Assembly (NCBI RefSeq): GCF_000430825.1
Contig: NZ_AUMT01000003.1
Span: forward strand, 186,001-250,000
Source: Chryseobacterium daeguense DSM 19388
Lineage (GTDB): Bacteria; Bacteroidota; Bacteroidia; Flavobacteriales; Weeksellaceae
Direction: 5' to 3'
DNA length: 64,000 bases
The notes below the pieces were generated by a model. The model made no database searches, had not been told where the DNA came from, and saw only the letters and a program-made list of their open reading frames with translations. Positions 10,321-18,958 of the stretch are shown one piece after another; the stretch's first letter is position 1; each line of letters starts with the position of its first letter. Both the position numbers and the translations under genes were made by a program.

Positions 10321-10356
10321 AAAAAAAGCTTTAAAACATACGTTTTAAAGCTTTTT
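10321..10356 (-). terminator. Rho-independent terminator after tRNA-Asp 1
   Basis: An inverted repeat AAAGCTTTAAAAC / GTTTTAAAGCTTT with a 4-nt loop, flanked by A-rich and T-rich tracts, lies 24 bp beyond the tRNA 3' end. The run of A on the plus strand gives a U tract for minus-strand transcripts. An almost identical copy is at 33328-33363, so the terminator belongs to the conserved right end of both elements. Confidence 0.75.
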
Positions 10357-10379
10357 GTACTACTTTGATATTGTAGTTG

Positions 10380-10453
10380 CGATCCGGACGGGACTCGAAC
10401 CCGCGACCTCCGCCGTGACAGGGCGGCATTCTAACCAGCTGAACTACCGGATC
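10380..10453 (-). tRNA. tRNA-Asp(GTC), copy 1
   Basis: A 74-nt cloverleaf on the minus strand: acceptor stem GATCCGG/CCGGATC with discriminator G, D arm GTTCAGCTGGTTAGAAT, anticodon loop CTGTCAC giving GTC, and T arm GCGGGTTCGAGTCCCGT. CCA is not encoded. It is the leftmost gene of a former three-gene array; the insertion of element 2 separates it by about 23 kb from the array promoter at 33601-33631. Confidence 0.97.
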
Positions 10454-10482
10454 AATTTTTTAAAAGAAATTGATAAAACTTC

Positions 10483-10500
10483 TGCGATCCGGACGGGACT
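10483..10500 (-). repeat. Left attachment core of element 2 (tRNA-Asp 3' fragment)
   Basis: TGCGATCCGGACGGGACT is identical to the 3' end of tRNA-Asp; after 10500 the sequence changes to TTTATTTTTT, unrelated to the tRNA. It is preceded by the native intergenic spacer of the tRNA array. It is the leftover part of tRNA-Asp 2 created by integration. Confidence 0.88.
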
Positions 10501-10556
10501 TTTATTTTTTCAAAAAAAAGCCTATCCATAAGCTTTATACTATTATCTTGTTGTGA

Positions 10557-10576
10557 AGGTCACTGAATAGGTCACT
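10557..10576 (+). repeat. Integrase arm-type site, left end of element 2
   Basis: AGGTCACTGAATAGGTCACT is identical over 20 bp to the repeat at 10258-10277 and one base different from 33264-33283. It lies 56 bp inside the left core. Its presence at both ends of the same element supports a role as recombinase or accessory-protein arm site. Confidence 0.7.
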
Positions 10577-10614
10577 ATTCCAAACAAGATTTAGAGTGTT
10601 TGTTTTTACTGAAG

Positions 10615-10645
10615 CAAAGATATGTGTTTTTTTAATTTTTGCAAA
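10615..10645 (-). promoter_or_regulatory. Outward-facing promoter near left end of element 2
   Basis: On the minus strand a TTTG box (10642-10645), 19 bp, and TATCTTTG (10615-10622) match the Bacteroidota promoter consensus exactly. Transcription would run left out of the element, through the arm site and core, into tRNA-Asp 1 about 160 bp away. No coding frame follows, so the separated tRNA is the likely target. Confidence 0.6.
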
Positions 10646-10781
10646 TAAATTTAGTATTTTTCGTTTCAATCAATCATATATCTCAGATTATCAAATATAA
10701 AAATATTCTTAAAACATATAAAAAGAAGTAAAAAAACCATCAAAGAAATTACCGTACAATACCAGACAATACATATAAATA

Positions 10782-11471
10782 TCATTTATTTTTAAGGTAG
10801 TTCTTCTTTATCTTCAAGAGTTCCTTTTTTTGTTCATCTATTAAATTTTCTAATTCATCAAACATAAATTTTATTCTCTTTGAATTATCATCTGACATCT
10901 CAAAATCATTTAAATCAATTACTCCTTTACTAAAGTCATTATCATTCATAACATCAATAAGCTCAAGAAAGTTTATCTCATCTCTACTTAGAAAACTTTT
11001 ATTTTCCTTTAGCCATTCTTTATCTTTACTTAAAATATCCTTGTGTAAATTCATCTGAACAACTTTGCTGAAGATTTGCTCAGAATTATTTTTAACTAAA
11101 TCAACAAGTGAAGCCCATTCGTTATTACGAGGTAATGAGTTATATTCAAGCCAACGTGGTAATATGCTTACTTCTTTTTGTTCTTTTAAAACCTCTAATA
11201 TTTCTATAATAGGTTTTAAATTATCTAAAGGTTTTGTAATTGGTAGATTCTCTTTTTGGGACCAAACTTTTAGTATAATATCACAACATTCCTGTTGCAA
11301 TATCGTTTTTTCTTCTTCAGATTTAATGTTATCAATATTTCCCATTAACTCAGCAAGATAATGAGACATCCATCTTGCTAATGTATTTGTGGAATATTCC
11401 AAGTCAAGTTCTCTTACTAATTTTTCACCCAATTTTATAATCTCTTCCTCTGAGTGTCTTAACTGTGCCAT
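10782..11471 (-). CDS. Small partner protein of the 11425-15585 gene (Avs1c-like candidate)
   Basis: A 229-residue, mostly helical protein with no signal peptide, rich in Lys/Glu, with a Trp-bearing motif near the N-terminus (TLARWMSHYLAELM, about 31-44). It overlaps the 3' end of the preceding large gene by 47 bp, so the two are translationally linked. A large STAND-type protein followed by a small helical partner is the layout of some AVAST (Avs) antiphage systems, and the opening of this protein resembles my recollection of Avs1c. This cannot be verified here; function should be treated as unknown. Confidence 0.6.
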   Translation of the reverse strand: MAQLRHSEEEIIKLGEKLVRELDLEYSTNTLARWMSHYLAELMGNIDNIKSEEEKTILQQECCDIILKVWSQKENLPITKPLDNLKPIIEILEVLKEQKEVSILPRWLEYNSLPRNNEWASLVDLVKNNSEQIFSKVVQMNLHKDILSKDKEWLKENKSFLSRDEINFLELIDVMNDNDFSKGVIDLNDFEMSDDNSKRIKFMFDELENLIDEQKKELLKIKKNYLKNK

Positions 11472-14400
11472 CTGATTTAATTAAATAAAGTTTAACTTGA
11501 TTTCTGTTATCACTATTTCTTTCTCTGTAGTTTCTTTCCTCTAGTTGTCTATCGACTATACAGCGAATTATTAAAGATTTCTGTTCAAGTTTTAGGAAAT
11601 TCAAAATAAATTCACTTTTGACTTTAAAAAAACAACCAGAAGTCTCTGTATCAGTATTATATTTTCTGTAATTATCATCCGTTATTTCGTTCCAATTTTC
11701 ATATATACTTACTTCATTATCTTCAAAGTATCCCCTTGTATAAATGTTATCGTATTTTATATTAAAATAAGAATTTACAATATCCCCAAACACAAAATAT
11801 CCTTTAGAGCTATCAGTAAACAATGAATCATTAGTATCAAGGCCATCATATTCACTTCGACTTTCCCTTAACCATCCCTTAAATGTAAAATCTACTTCAT
11901 CTATCTCAGAGTCTTCATTATCACTATCTTTTTCAAGAGGAAGGTAATAATCATAGCTATCCTTAGTTGTATGCAAGGCCCGCAATAAAGCTTCTGAACC
12001 CCTATTAGAAACTAAACACGAAGTAAAAGTTATTGTTTCTTGATTTTCTCCTGTATATTTTTTGATAGCTCCATACACATTTAGAAATTCGTTCTTATTT
12101 TCTTTTGAAAAACCAACATTTTCATCAAAATATTCTTCTGGAATTGAATCTCTCCAAAGTAAGTCAAAACTTTCTACATTATTTTTCCAGTAATCTAACT
12201 TTAATGGAATAGCAGTTCTTATATCTGATAACCAAAAGTTGTCAAAAGCGTTTGCTTCCGAATTTAACCAACCTTCCCAGCTATCCCAATAATCAGAATA
12301 ATCTGTTTTCAAAAATGGTTCGTGCTCTAAAAAGAAATTTGCTGCACAATACATTGCATGGTATTCAAAATAAGTGGATAAATCTTCTATTTCCGGATTA
12401 CTCCCGTGATCATTTCTTGTTAAATACCAATCTCTATCATAAAGTTGACTTCGAAGATAATCATCATCATTAGGCTTACCAACATAACCCCATTTTTCAG
12501 AAATAAATTGATCTGCAATGTCGGCAACGTCATATTCTGATAAATTAAAAATATCTCCAATTCTGCTATACCAATATGGTAAAGTATCTATAGAGTCAAA
12601 GCGGAATTTCCATTTTTGTTTAGATGTACTTGAATATCTTCGTTGTTGCCTACTGTATTGTTTTTCTTCTACATAACCTAATTTACTTTTGTTAATACCT
12701 TCAATACTTTGCAATTCAATATCCGTAAATATAGACTGATCGAATTTGTAAAGATTTAAACAAGATTTCTTGATATAATGTTTGATCAAAACGTGAGGTA
12801 AGTCTTCACATATTAGCTCTTTATAGAAAGTATCTTTAAAAGGAATTAGTATTTCAGGATTTTCAATTGAGATTCTGTCTATTGCAATCCACAAATATAA
12901 TTTAGCAGAAATCCAATAATAGATATAATCCTTATTCTGAAAAGGAAAACAGTCCTTTTCATTTTGTTTGTCTAATAATACTTTAAGTATTTCTACATTA
13001 TTAAGACTTGCTAATCTCCTAATAGAATGGATTGCCCTCCAACGTAGTTTCTTATTTGGATGTCCGAGAATGAATCTTAACAAATTTGCAACGTTTACAT
13101 CAGAGGTTTCAGGAGCGGTTAAATCTTCAGCCCAAACACCATCAGCAACTTCAGGTTTAATTTTAGAGTTCCATCTTTCTAAAACCCACGATAATAGTTG
13201 TTCGTTTTCATCCGGGTTCAGCTTACTTTTAATCAATTCAAAGGAACTGTAAATTGACTCGTCAGTTAATAAATCTACTTTCTGAGGTAAAATTCCTACA
13301 AGAGCATCTGCTAATTGAATATCATCAATATTAAACAAACTGGCAAACTCTCTAAGCGACCAAATATTTAAAGTATTTCCATAATCAAAGTGCTGAAGTT
13401 TGGTAGATATTACATTATTAAAGTTATCCTTCTTCCAAATTTTCACTCCCGGATAGTAGTCCCATTGAGTAAAGGCTTTTTTTAAAGTTATCTCAAAAGA
13501 ATGGAAATCTATTAAGCTTGCATCAGCCTCCACTAGCGCTGATAAAAATAAAGTGTATTCATTTGGAGAGCATTTATTTACAATGTCTGTTAAAAAATTT
13601 TCAATAGTCCATCGATGATTATAAGTCTCATTATTATCTAAAACAATTTGATCAATAGCTTTCTCTATTTCTTTTGTTAAGGTATAATCTAATTTGTTCA
13701 AATCAATATTATGAGCAAATTCTTCCTTTTTGAAGCCATTATTTGTATATGTTTTAGTTTTCTTGTCTTCAAGTGTATCTAAAAATTCTATATAGTTTTT
13801 TATTTCATTTACAATATTGCTATCAATAAATCTCCCAGATTTAATTTCATCATAAATTTTTCTGGTAAAATGTTTGTCTTTATTTAGTGTTAAATGTTTA
13901 TATTCTGAATCTATATATTTGCTTTTTAGTTCAGAATTGCCTGTTTGGTCAAATTTCTTAATCAATAACTTATAAAGACTTTCCAATTCTTTAAAATTAT
14001 AATTTGTTTTTAAAAGAGTCATCGAACCTGCCACAATATGGTTAATATATCCTTTCTCAACAGCTATTTTAATTAAAGAAGTAATCTCTTCACCAATTCT
14101 AACAACATTTCTATGATGCCATCTGCAAATTGTAGCAAACATTGAAGGCATATCTATGTTGGCAATTCCCAAGAGTCCTTCCGTATATGGAAAGTGTTTT
14201 TTGTCGTAAGAACCCAATTTTATATCACAATATTCAACAAAACGTGCATATTGATAAGCCAATTGAGGATTAGGTTTAGTAATTCCTATTTCCGATAAAT
14301 AATTAATACATAATATTTGAGCAAAAGCTTCATAATCTATCTCTGAAGTAGCTTTTATAGCCTCATCAAAAAAATATTGACTGAAAGCGTTATCAATCTT

Positions 14401-15585
14401 ACTACTAAAAAGTAAACACTTAATATAGTTATCCGTAGCTTCTTTCGCTGATAAATCAGAATCCTTAATTATTTCATCTGACTCAGCTAAAATTTTAAAT
14501 GAGTTTTTGATTAAGTCTTCAATTAAGATTGTCTTACTTAAAACTTCAAATCTAAGTTTTAACTTATCTGTTTGGTTATCTAAAGATTTTATGATAAAAT
14601 CAATCCGTTCAGCTTTCTCTTTAAAAAATAGAGCAATCTCTGCCAGCTTTCCTGATAGAAATGTTAATCTATCATTTATCTGATAACCGTACTGATACTT
14701 TAATTCATAATCGTTTCCAATATTACCGCATATTGTCTCAAATTTCGATAAACATTCAGATTGAGTGATTCGTTCAGTCAATAAATCAGAACGTAATTGG
14801 TATATTCTAACTGCATATTTATAGAAACTTACAAACTCTTTTTTATCACTTTCTATTGATTTTCTTTTTTCATAATCTTTAATTTTATCAACATTTCTAA
14901 ACTTATCAGGGAAAAAAGATTCTATATTAGCTTCTGAATTGTTTAGGGATAGAATTAAAGTTTCCTTAGCTAAAGTTATATCCATAGCTATTTCTTCATC
15001 CTTATCAGAATAATTAAAAAAATGAGGAATTCCTTCCAAAGGTTTAATGATAATAAAACCTAGAATATCCTGTATTATCTTTGGATTTATTTTATGATGA
15101 GTTAAAATTCCACAAAACTTAACGAGAAGTTGTTGAAATCTTTTATTAAATTTTAAAGTTTTTTTTGTTAGGATATTTAATAAGTAATTGGCAATAAGAT
15201 TTAAGTCGAAATTGATCGGGTGATTATATTGAAATAACTTACAAATAATAAATATTTTAACATCCGTCCTAAAATTTTGATGTTGCGACCACTCACCAAT
15301 ATTTTCTTTTGTAGAAAAACTAATCAGGTTTTCTACTAAATAATTACCTGCTGAAAGTCTGATTTCTTTTGGCTTCCATCTATTTATTGCTCTAATTGCT
15401 TTATGCAAACCAGATATTCTTAATACAGTTTCTACTTCATAGGCTATATCGAGACTGCTAATAGGATAATCATTTAAATCTTCATCTTTTTTATTGCGTC
15501 TCCAATTTAACCAGTCATCGGCTGTTTTTAAATGTTTTAATGCAATCTCTTTGGTTTCAGGTTTACGTGAATATATTCCTGCCAA
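11425..15585 (-). CDS. Very large helical-repeat protein, probably 5'-truncated (STAND/AVAST-like C-terminal part)
   Basis: The 1386-residue frame opens at a TTG (15585), but the reading frame is protein-like for at least 25 more codons upstream (SRFGDEVSLSRLKLNSDEKP) without an ATG, up to the junction with dnaE near 15670. No P-loop is present. The visible part is helical-repeat-like, with an LNDYPIS..D.A pattern near residues 36-48, RWKPKEI near 66-74 and a HEAT-like segment around 830-870. This resembles the C-terminal sensor part of giant STAND NTPases found in phage defence, whose N-terminal effector and NTPase would have been lost. That assignment is inference. The small gene at 10782-11471 overlaps its end. 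Low G+C relative to the core genes on the right suggests foreign origin. Confidence 0.65.
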   Translation of the reverse strand: MAGIYSRKPETKEIALKHLKTADDWLNWRRNKKDEDLNDYPISSLDIAYEVETVLRISGLHKAIRAINRWKPKEIRLSAGNYLVENLISFSTKENIGEWSQHQNFRTDVKIFIICKLFQYNHPINFDLNLIANYLLNILTKKTLKFNKRFQQLLVKFCGILTHHKINPKIIQDILGFIIIKPLEGIPHFFNYSDKDEEIAMDITLAKETLILSLNNSEANIESFFPDKFRNVDKIKDYEKRKSIESDKKEFVSFYKYAVRIYQLRSDLLTERITQSECLSKFETICGNIGNDYELKYQYGYQINDRLTFLSGKLAEIALFFKEKAERIDFIIKSLDNQTDKLKLRFEVLSKTILIEDLIKNSFKILAESDEIIKDSDLSAKEATDNYIKCLLFSSKIDNAFSQYFFDEAIKATSEIDYEAFAQILCINYLSEIGITKPNPQLAYQYARFVEYCDIKLGSYDKKHFPYTEGLLGIANIDMPSMFATICRWHHRNVVRIGEEITSLIKIAVEKGYINHIVAGSMTLLKTNYNFKELESLYKLLIKKFDQTGNSELKSKYIDSEYKHLTLNKDKHFTRKIYDEIKSGRFIDSNIVNEIKNYIEFLDTLEDKKTKTYTNNGFKKEEFAHNIDLNKLDYTLTKEIEKAIDQIVLDNNETYNHRWTIENFLTDIVNKCSPNEYTLFLSALVEADASLIDFHSFEITLKKAFTQWDYYPGVKIWKKDNFNNVISTKLQHFDYGNTLNIWSLREFASLFNIDDIQLADALVGILPQKVDLLTDESIYSSFELIKSKLNPDENEQLLSWVLERWNSKIKPEVADGVWAEDLTAPETSDVNVANLLRFILGHPNKKLRWRAIHSIRRLASLNNVEILKVLLDKQNEKDCFPFQNKDYIYYWISAKLYLWIAIDRISIENPEILIPFKDTFYKELICEDLPHVLIKHYIKKSCLNLYKFDQSIFTDIELQSIEGINKSKLGYVEEKQYSRQQRRYSSTSKQKWKFRFDSIDTLPYWYSRIGDIFNLSEYDVADIADQFISEKWGYVGKPNDDDYLRSQLYDRDWYLTRNDHGSNPEIEDLSTYFEYHAMYCAANFFLEHEPFLKTDYSDYWDSWEGWLNSEANAFDNFWLSDIRTAIPLKLDYWKNNVESFDLLWRDSIPEEYFDENVGFSKENKNEFLNVYGAIKKYTGENQETITFTSCLVSNRGSEALLRALHTTKDSYDYYLPLEKDSDNEDSEIDEVDFTFKGWLRESRSEYDGLDTNDSLFTDSSKGYFVFGDIVNSYFNIKYDNIYTRGYFEDNEVSIYENWNEITDDNYRKYNTDTETSGCFFKVKSEFILNFLKLEQKSLIIRCIVDRQLEERNYRERNSDNRNQVKLYLIKSDGTVKTLRGRDYKIG

Positions 15586-15659
15586 TTTTAAATGAAACGC
15601 TCCCGCCCACGGTTTTTCGTCTGAATTTAATTTGAGTCTGGATAAAGATACCTCGTCTC

Positions 15660-15690
15660 CAAATCTAGAGACTAAATACGCTCTTGACCA
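15660..15690. other. Head-to-head truncation junction
   Basis: DnaE-like similarity on the plus strand continues upstream of the TTG at 15684 (NTLLTKLEED) and ends at an in-frame TAG at 15666-15668. On the minus strand the frame of the large helical protein reads into the same spot. Both genes therefore lose their 5' parts within about 30 bp, which points to a deletion or recombination joint. Confidence 0.6.
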
Positions 15691-18224
15691 AATTAGAGGA
15701 AGATCATTATTGTAAGAGTGATGAAACTTTTGTGAATAAGAAACTGCTACTTGAGAAATACAAACATTTTCCTGAAATTATTGATAACACGAAATTCATC
15801 GTAGATAAATGCAGCTTTGATTTTGATTTTAAAACACCGAAAAATAAGAAATACTATACCGACAGTAAGGAAAATGATTTTCAATTATTATCTCAGTTGG
15901 CTTATCAAGGTTTGAATCATAGGTACCCTGATCAAAACAGGAAGGCTATTCTTAGAGTCGACAAAGAACTCGCAGTTATAAATGACTTAAATTTCTCCGG
16001 GTACTTTTTAATAACTTGGGATATTATTCAATACAGCAACAGTTTGGGGTTCATGCATGTGGGCAGAGGTAGCGGTGCCAACAGCATTATTGCATACTGT
16101 TTGGGAATAACTGATATATGCCCGTTAGAATTAGATCTGTATTTTGAAAGGTTTCTAAACCTTAACCGCAAAACACCTCCTGATTTCGATATCGATTGGA
16201 GCTGGAGGAACCGCGATACGATTTTGGAATATATCTTTGAAAAATATGGAAGAGATCATGTCGCTTTCTGCGGAACCAATGTGGAATTCAAAAAAAGATC
16301 AAGGTTCAGAGAATTGGGGAAAGTTTTTGGTCTTCCAAAAGATGAGTTGGATCAGCTTTCTAAAAAACCTAACGAACAGCACGATCAAAATAAAGTAGTT
16401 CAGGATATTTATAAATATGAACAGATGATGATTGGTTTTCCCAACCAGAGAAGCATGCACTCCTGTGGGATTTTAATTTCTGAAGAGCCAATTATGAATT
16501 ATTCGGCTTTGGAATTTCCACCGAAAGAATTTCCGATTGTACAGTTCGATATGCATACCGCCGAAGAAATTGGTCTGGAAAAATTTGATATCCTTTCACA
16601 AAGAGGCTTGGGAACGATAAAAGATGCTGTACAATTAATTGAAGAAAAAAGAGGGATTAAGATCGATATCGAAGATACTACCATTTCAAAGAATGAAGAA
16701 AAATGTAATGAATTCTTAAGCATTGGAAAAACCATTGGCTGTTTTTATATCGAATCACCTGCGATGAGAGGTTTGTTAAGAAGGCTGAAATGCGACAATT
16801 ACAAAGTATTGGTGGCTGCTTCATCCATTATCCGACCCGGTGTTGCGCAGAGCGGAATGATGCGGGAGTATATTTTTCGACATAATCATCCCGGTCAGTT
16901 TGAATACTTTCACGAGGTATTTGAAAAAGAACTGGGGGAAACCTATGGCATTATGGTTTACCAAGAAGATGTGATAAAGATTGCATTACACTATGGCGGT
17001 GTATCTGCAGAAAATGGCGATGTCCTTCGAAGAGCGATGAGCGGAAAAGGAAGGTCATTAGCTGCATTACAGCGGTTACAGGATGATTTTTTTGAATCCT
17101 GCAAAAGAAAAGGACATCCTGAACAATTATCTCAGGAAGTCTATCGACAGATTGAATCTTTTGCCGGGTATTCATTTTGTAAGGCACACTCTGCATCTTA
17201 TGCTGTGGAAAGCTACCAGAGTCTATATCTAAAAGCCTACTACCCTATTGAATTTATGGTATCCGCTATCAATAATGGTGGTGGATTTTACCGGACTGAG
17301 GTCTATGTTCACGAAGCAAAGATGGCTGGTGCTAAAATTCATAATCCCTGCGTCAACCTTAGTGAATTACAGACGACAGTATATGACACAGATGTCTACT
17401 TAGGTTTGATGCATATTGAAAGATTAGAAGCAGCAGTAAAACTCTTTATACCTAATGAAAGAGAAAATAATGGTAATTACAGATCATTGGAGGATTTCAT
17501 CAAAAGAGTTAATATTGGTATTGAAACTTTGCAGATTTTAATTTTTGTCGGGGCTTTCAGATTCACAGGAAAACAGAAACACGAATTATTAATTGAAGCG
17601 AGATTTCTTTTGTCGAAGAATCAATATAAAACAAAAATCATTTCTCTCTTCGATGAACCTCAGAAAGATTACAAACTTCCAATTATTGAAAGAAATCCCT
17701 TTGAAGATGCCTTCGATGAAATTGAAATATTGGGATTCCCGGTCTCCTATTCTATTTTTGACCTGCTACAAACTAAATACCGAGGTGGTATCATGGTTAA
17801 AGATCTCTTAAAACACCATAAGAAGGAGGTTAAAATGCTGGCTTACCTAATTTCAAGGAAACATGTCCCTATTAAAAATAGATTGGGAATGAGAGATGAC
17901 ATGTATTTCGGAACTTGGATTGATGCAGAAGGTGAGTATTTTGATACGGCGCATTTTCCGGATAGTCTAAAAAAGTTTCCTTTTAAAGAAGGAGGAATTT
18001 ATCTCTTGCTCGGAACTGTTGAGGTCGACTACCATTTTCCAACTATAACGATTATTAAAATGGCTAAAATGCCACTTATAGCTGATCCGAGATATTCTAT
18101 GGATGAGGTAAAATCGAAGGATATTGAGAATAGTCTTCGTGAAGATGTCAGCTTAACTTTTAGACAGCCTTATCCTCAAGAACACGAAATTGGACTGCCA
18201 AGAAAGCAAATAATTTTTAAATAA
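15684..18224 (+). CDS. DnaE-type DNA polymerase III alpha subunit lacking the PHP domain (dnaE2-like)
   Basis: The 846-residue product aligns with the body of bacterial C-family polymerases of about 1000 residues but lacks the N-terminal PHP domain of about 200 residues. Palm motifs are visible: HVGRGSGANS (125-134) and PDFDID (166-171), with D169 and D171 as metal-binding Asps, and KAHSASYA in the fingers region. The C-terminal OB-like part ends in QEHEIGLPRKQI. The only start in frame after the upstream stop is TTG at 15684. Relatives in Bacteroidota sit behind imuA/imuB-like genes in mutagenic repair cassettes; those genes are missing here. It is most likely a 5'-truncated gene, possibly non-functional despite its intact frame. 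Confidence 0.85.
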   Translation: MTKLEEDHYCKSDETFVNKKLLLEKYKHFPEIIDNTKFIVDKCSFDFDFKTPKNKKYYTDSKENDFQLLSQLAYQGLNHRYPDQNRKAILRVDKELAVINDLNFSGYFLITWDIIQYSNSLGFMHVGRGSGANSIIAYCLGITDICPLELDLYFERFLNLNRKTPPDFDIDWSWRNRDTILEYIFEKYGRDHVAFCGTNVEFKKRSRFRELGKVFGLPKDELDQLSKKPNEQHDQNKVVQDIYKYEQMMIGFPNQRSMHSCGILISEEPIMNYSALEFPPKEFPIVQFDMHTAEEIGLEKFDILSQRGLGTIKDAVQLIEEKRGIKIDIEDTTISKNEEKCNEFLSIGKTIGCFYIESPAMRGLLRRLKCDNYKVLVAASSIIRPGVAQSGMMREYIFRHNHPGQFEYFHEVFEKELGETYGIMVYQEDVIKIALHYGGVSAENGDVLRRAMSGKGRSLAALQRLQDDFFESCKRKGHPEQLSQEVYRQIESFAGYSFCKAHSASYAVESYQSLYLKAYYPIEFMVSAINNGGGFYRTEVYVHEAKMAGAKIHNPCVNLSELQTTVYDTDVYLGLMHIERLEAAVKLFIPNERENNGNYRSLEDFIKRVNIGIETLQILIFVGAFRFTGKQKHELLIEARFLLSKNQYKTKIISLFDEPQKDYKLPIIERNPFEDAFDEIEILGFPVSYSIFDLLQTKYRGGIMVKDLLKHHKKEVKMLAYLISRKHVPIKNRLGMRDDMYFGTWIDAEGEYFDTAHFPDSLKKFPFKEGGIYLLLGTVEVDYHFPTITIIKMAKMPLIADPRYSMDEVKSKDIENSLREDVSLTFRQPYPQEHEIGLPRKQIIFK

Positions 18225-18245
18225 GAGTATTACAGTCGACTTTAA

Positions 18246-18476
18246 TTAACCCAGGCTTTTATCAATAATTTTTTCTGCTATTTCATACAATGCTTTATTC
18301 TCTATCCCTAAATCGTTAAGAATATTTTTAAACATTTTAGAGCTGCTAAATTGATTCCACTTATTAATCAGAATAATGATGACGGCTAATTCCTCAGGCT
18401 CAAAGGGTAGCATATTTCCTTCTATATTCTGCCATCTATAATCATTTCTGTTATGCTGGTATTTCAGTTCATCCAA
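18246..18476 (-). CDS. Small hypothetical protein
   Basis: A 76-residue helical protein with no recognised domain and no signal peptide. It ends 21 bp from the dnaE stop, convergently, and starts 8 bp after the stop of the 157-residue gene, so it belongs to the three-gene minus-strand unit led by the ADP-ribosyltransferase-like gene. A role as an immunity or accessory protein is a guess from position. Confidence 0.55.
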   Translation of the reverse strand: MDELKYQHNRNDYRWQNIEGNMLPFEPEELAVIIILINKWNQFSSSKMFKNILNDLGIENKALYEIAEKIIDKSLG

Positions 18477-18484
18477 ACGTGCTA

Positions 18485-18958
18485 TTAAATGATTAAAATG
18501 ATTAAATGAAATTTTTGATTCTCCAACTTAAATTCTTTTAATTCATCCAAAGCATCTTTAAGTAATTTAAAAGGAATGTTTAGTTTTGGGATAAATCCTT
18601 CTATAAAATCACCAGAAATGTTATCACTGATAGTATTATTCGTTCTTAAGTAAGCATACAAAAAATTTTCATCATCCAGTCCTTTTTCAAAGGTATCTTG
18701 TGCGCAAATTTTGCAAAGAAATGCTAATGGAGAATCTGCCAATACAAAATTATTCGCAGCATAACCAAACAGTTTTTTGGCTTTGGAAGGATTTAGAAGG
18801 CAACAGAATATTCCAGCAATTAAATAACAATTTCCAATTAAAAAAAAATCCTTAAGATTTTCTTTTTTTATTAGATATTTTGCATAGCCTTCATAAGAAA
18901 GTGATACATTTCTGACATCTTCTGAATTAAGATGGAAAGATTCTACATAATTGACCAT
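18485..18958 (-). CDS. Hypothetical protein, candidate immunity protein
   Basis: A 157-residue protein, predominantly helical, with a Cys-rich hydrophobic middle (GNCYLIAGIFCCLL, about 42-55) that looks like a buried helix of a repeat protein rather than a signal peptide. I do not recognise the family. Its first base shares the last base of the upstream gene's stop (18958), so translation is coupled to the ADP-ribosyltransferase-like gene. That arrangement fits toxin-immunity pairs, but no direct evidence is present. Confidence 0.6.
   Translation of the reverse strand: MVNYVESFHLNSEDVRNVSLSYEGYAKYLIKKENLKDFFLIGNCYLIAGIFCCLLNPSKAKKLFGYAANNFVLADSPLAFLCKICAQDTFEKGLDDENFLYAYLRTNNTISDNISGDFIEGFIPKLNIPFKLLKDALDELKEFKLENQKFHLIILII

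Larger units (their letters stand above)
1..10395. mobile_element. Right part of integrative element 1 (heavy-metal cargo)
   Basis: The right end is read at tRNA-Asp 1: an integrase gene (8893-10131), arm-type repeats, a terminator and then the tRNA 3' end follow in the same order and with similar sequence as at the right end of element 2. The 18-bp core TGCGATCCGGACGGGACT lies at 10378-10395. The metal-resistance genes to the left are inferred to be cargo because no other boundary is visible. The left end, which should carry a matching tRNA 3' fragment, is outside the window. Confidence 0.55.
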
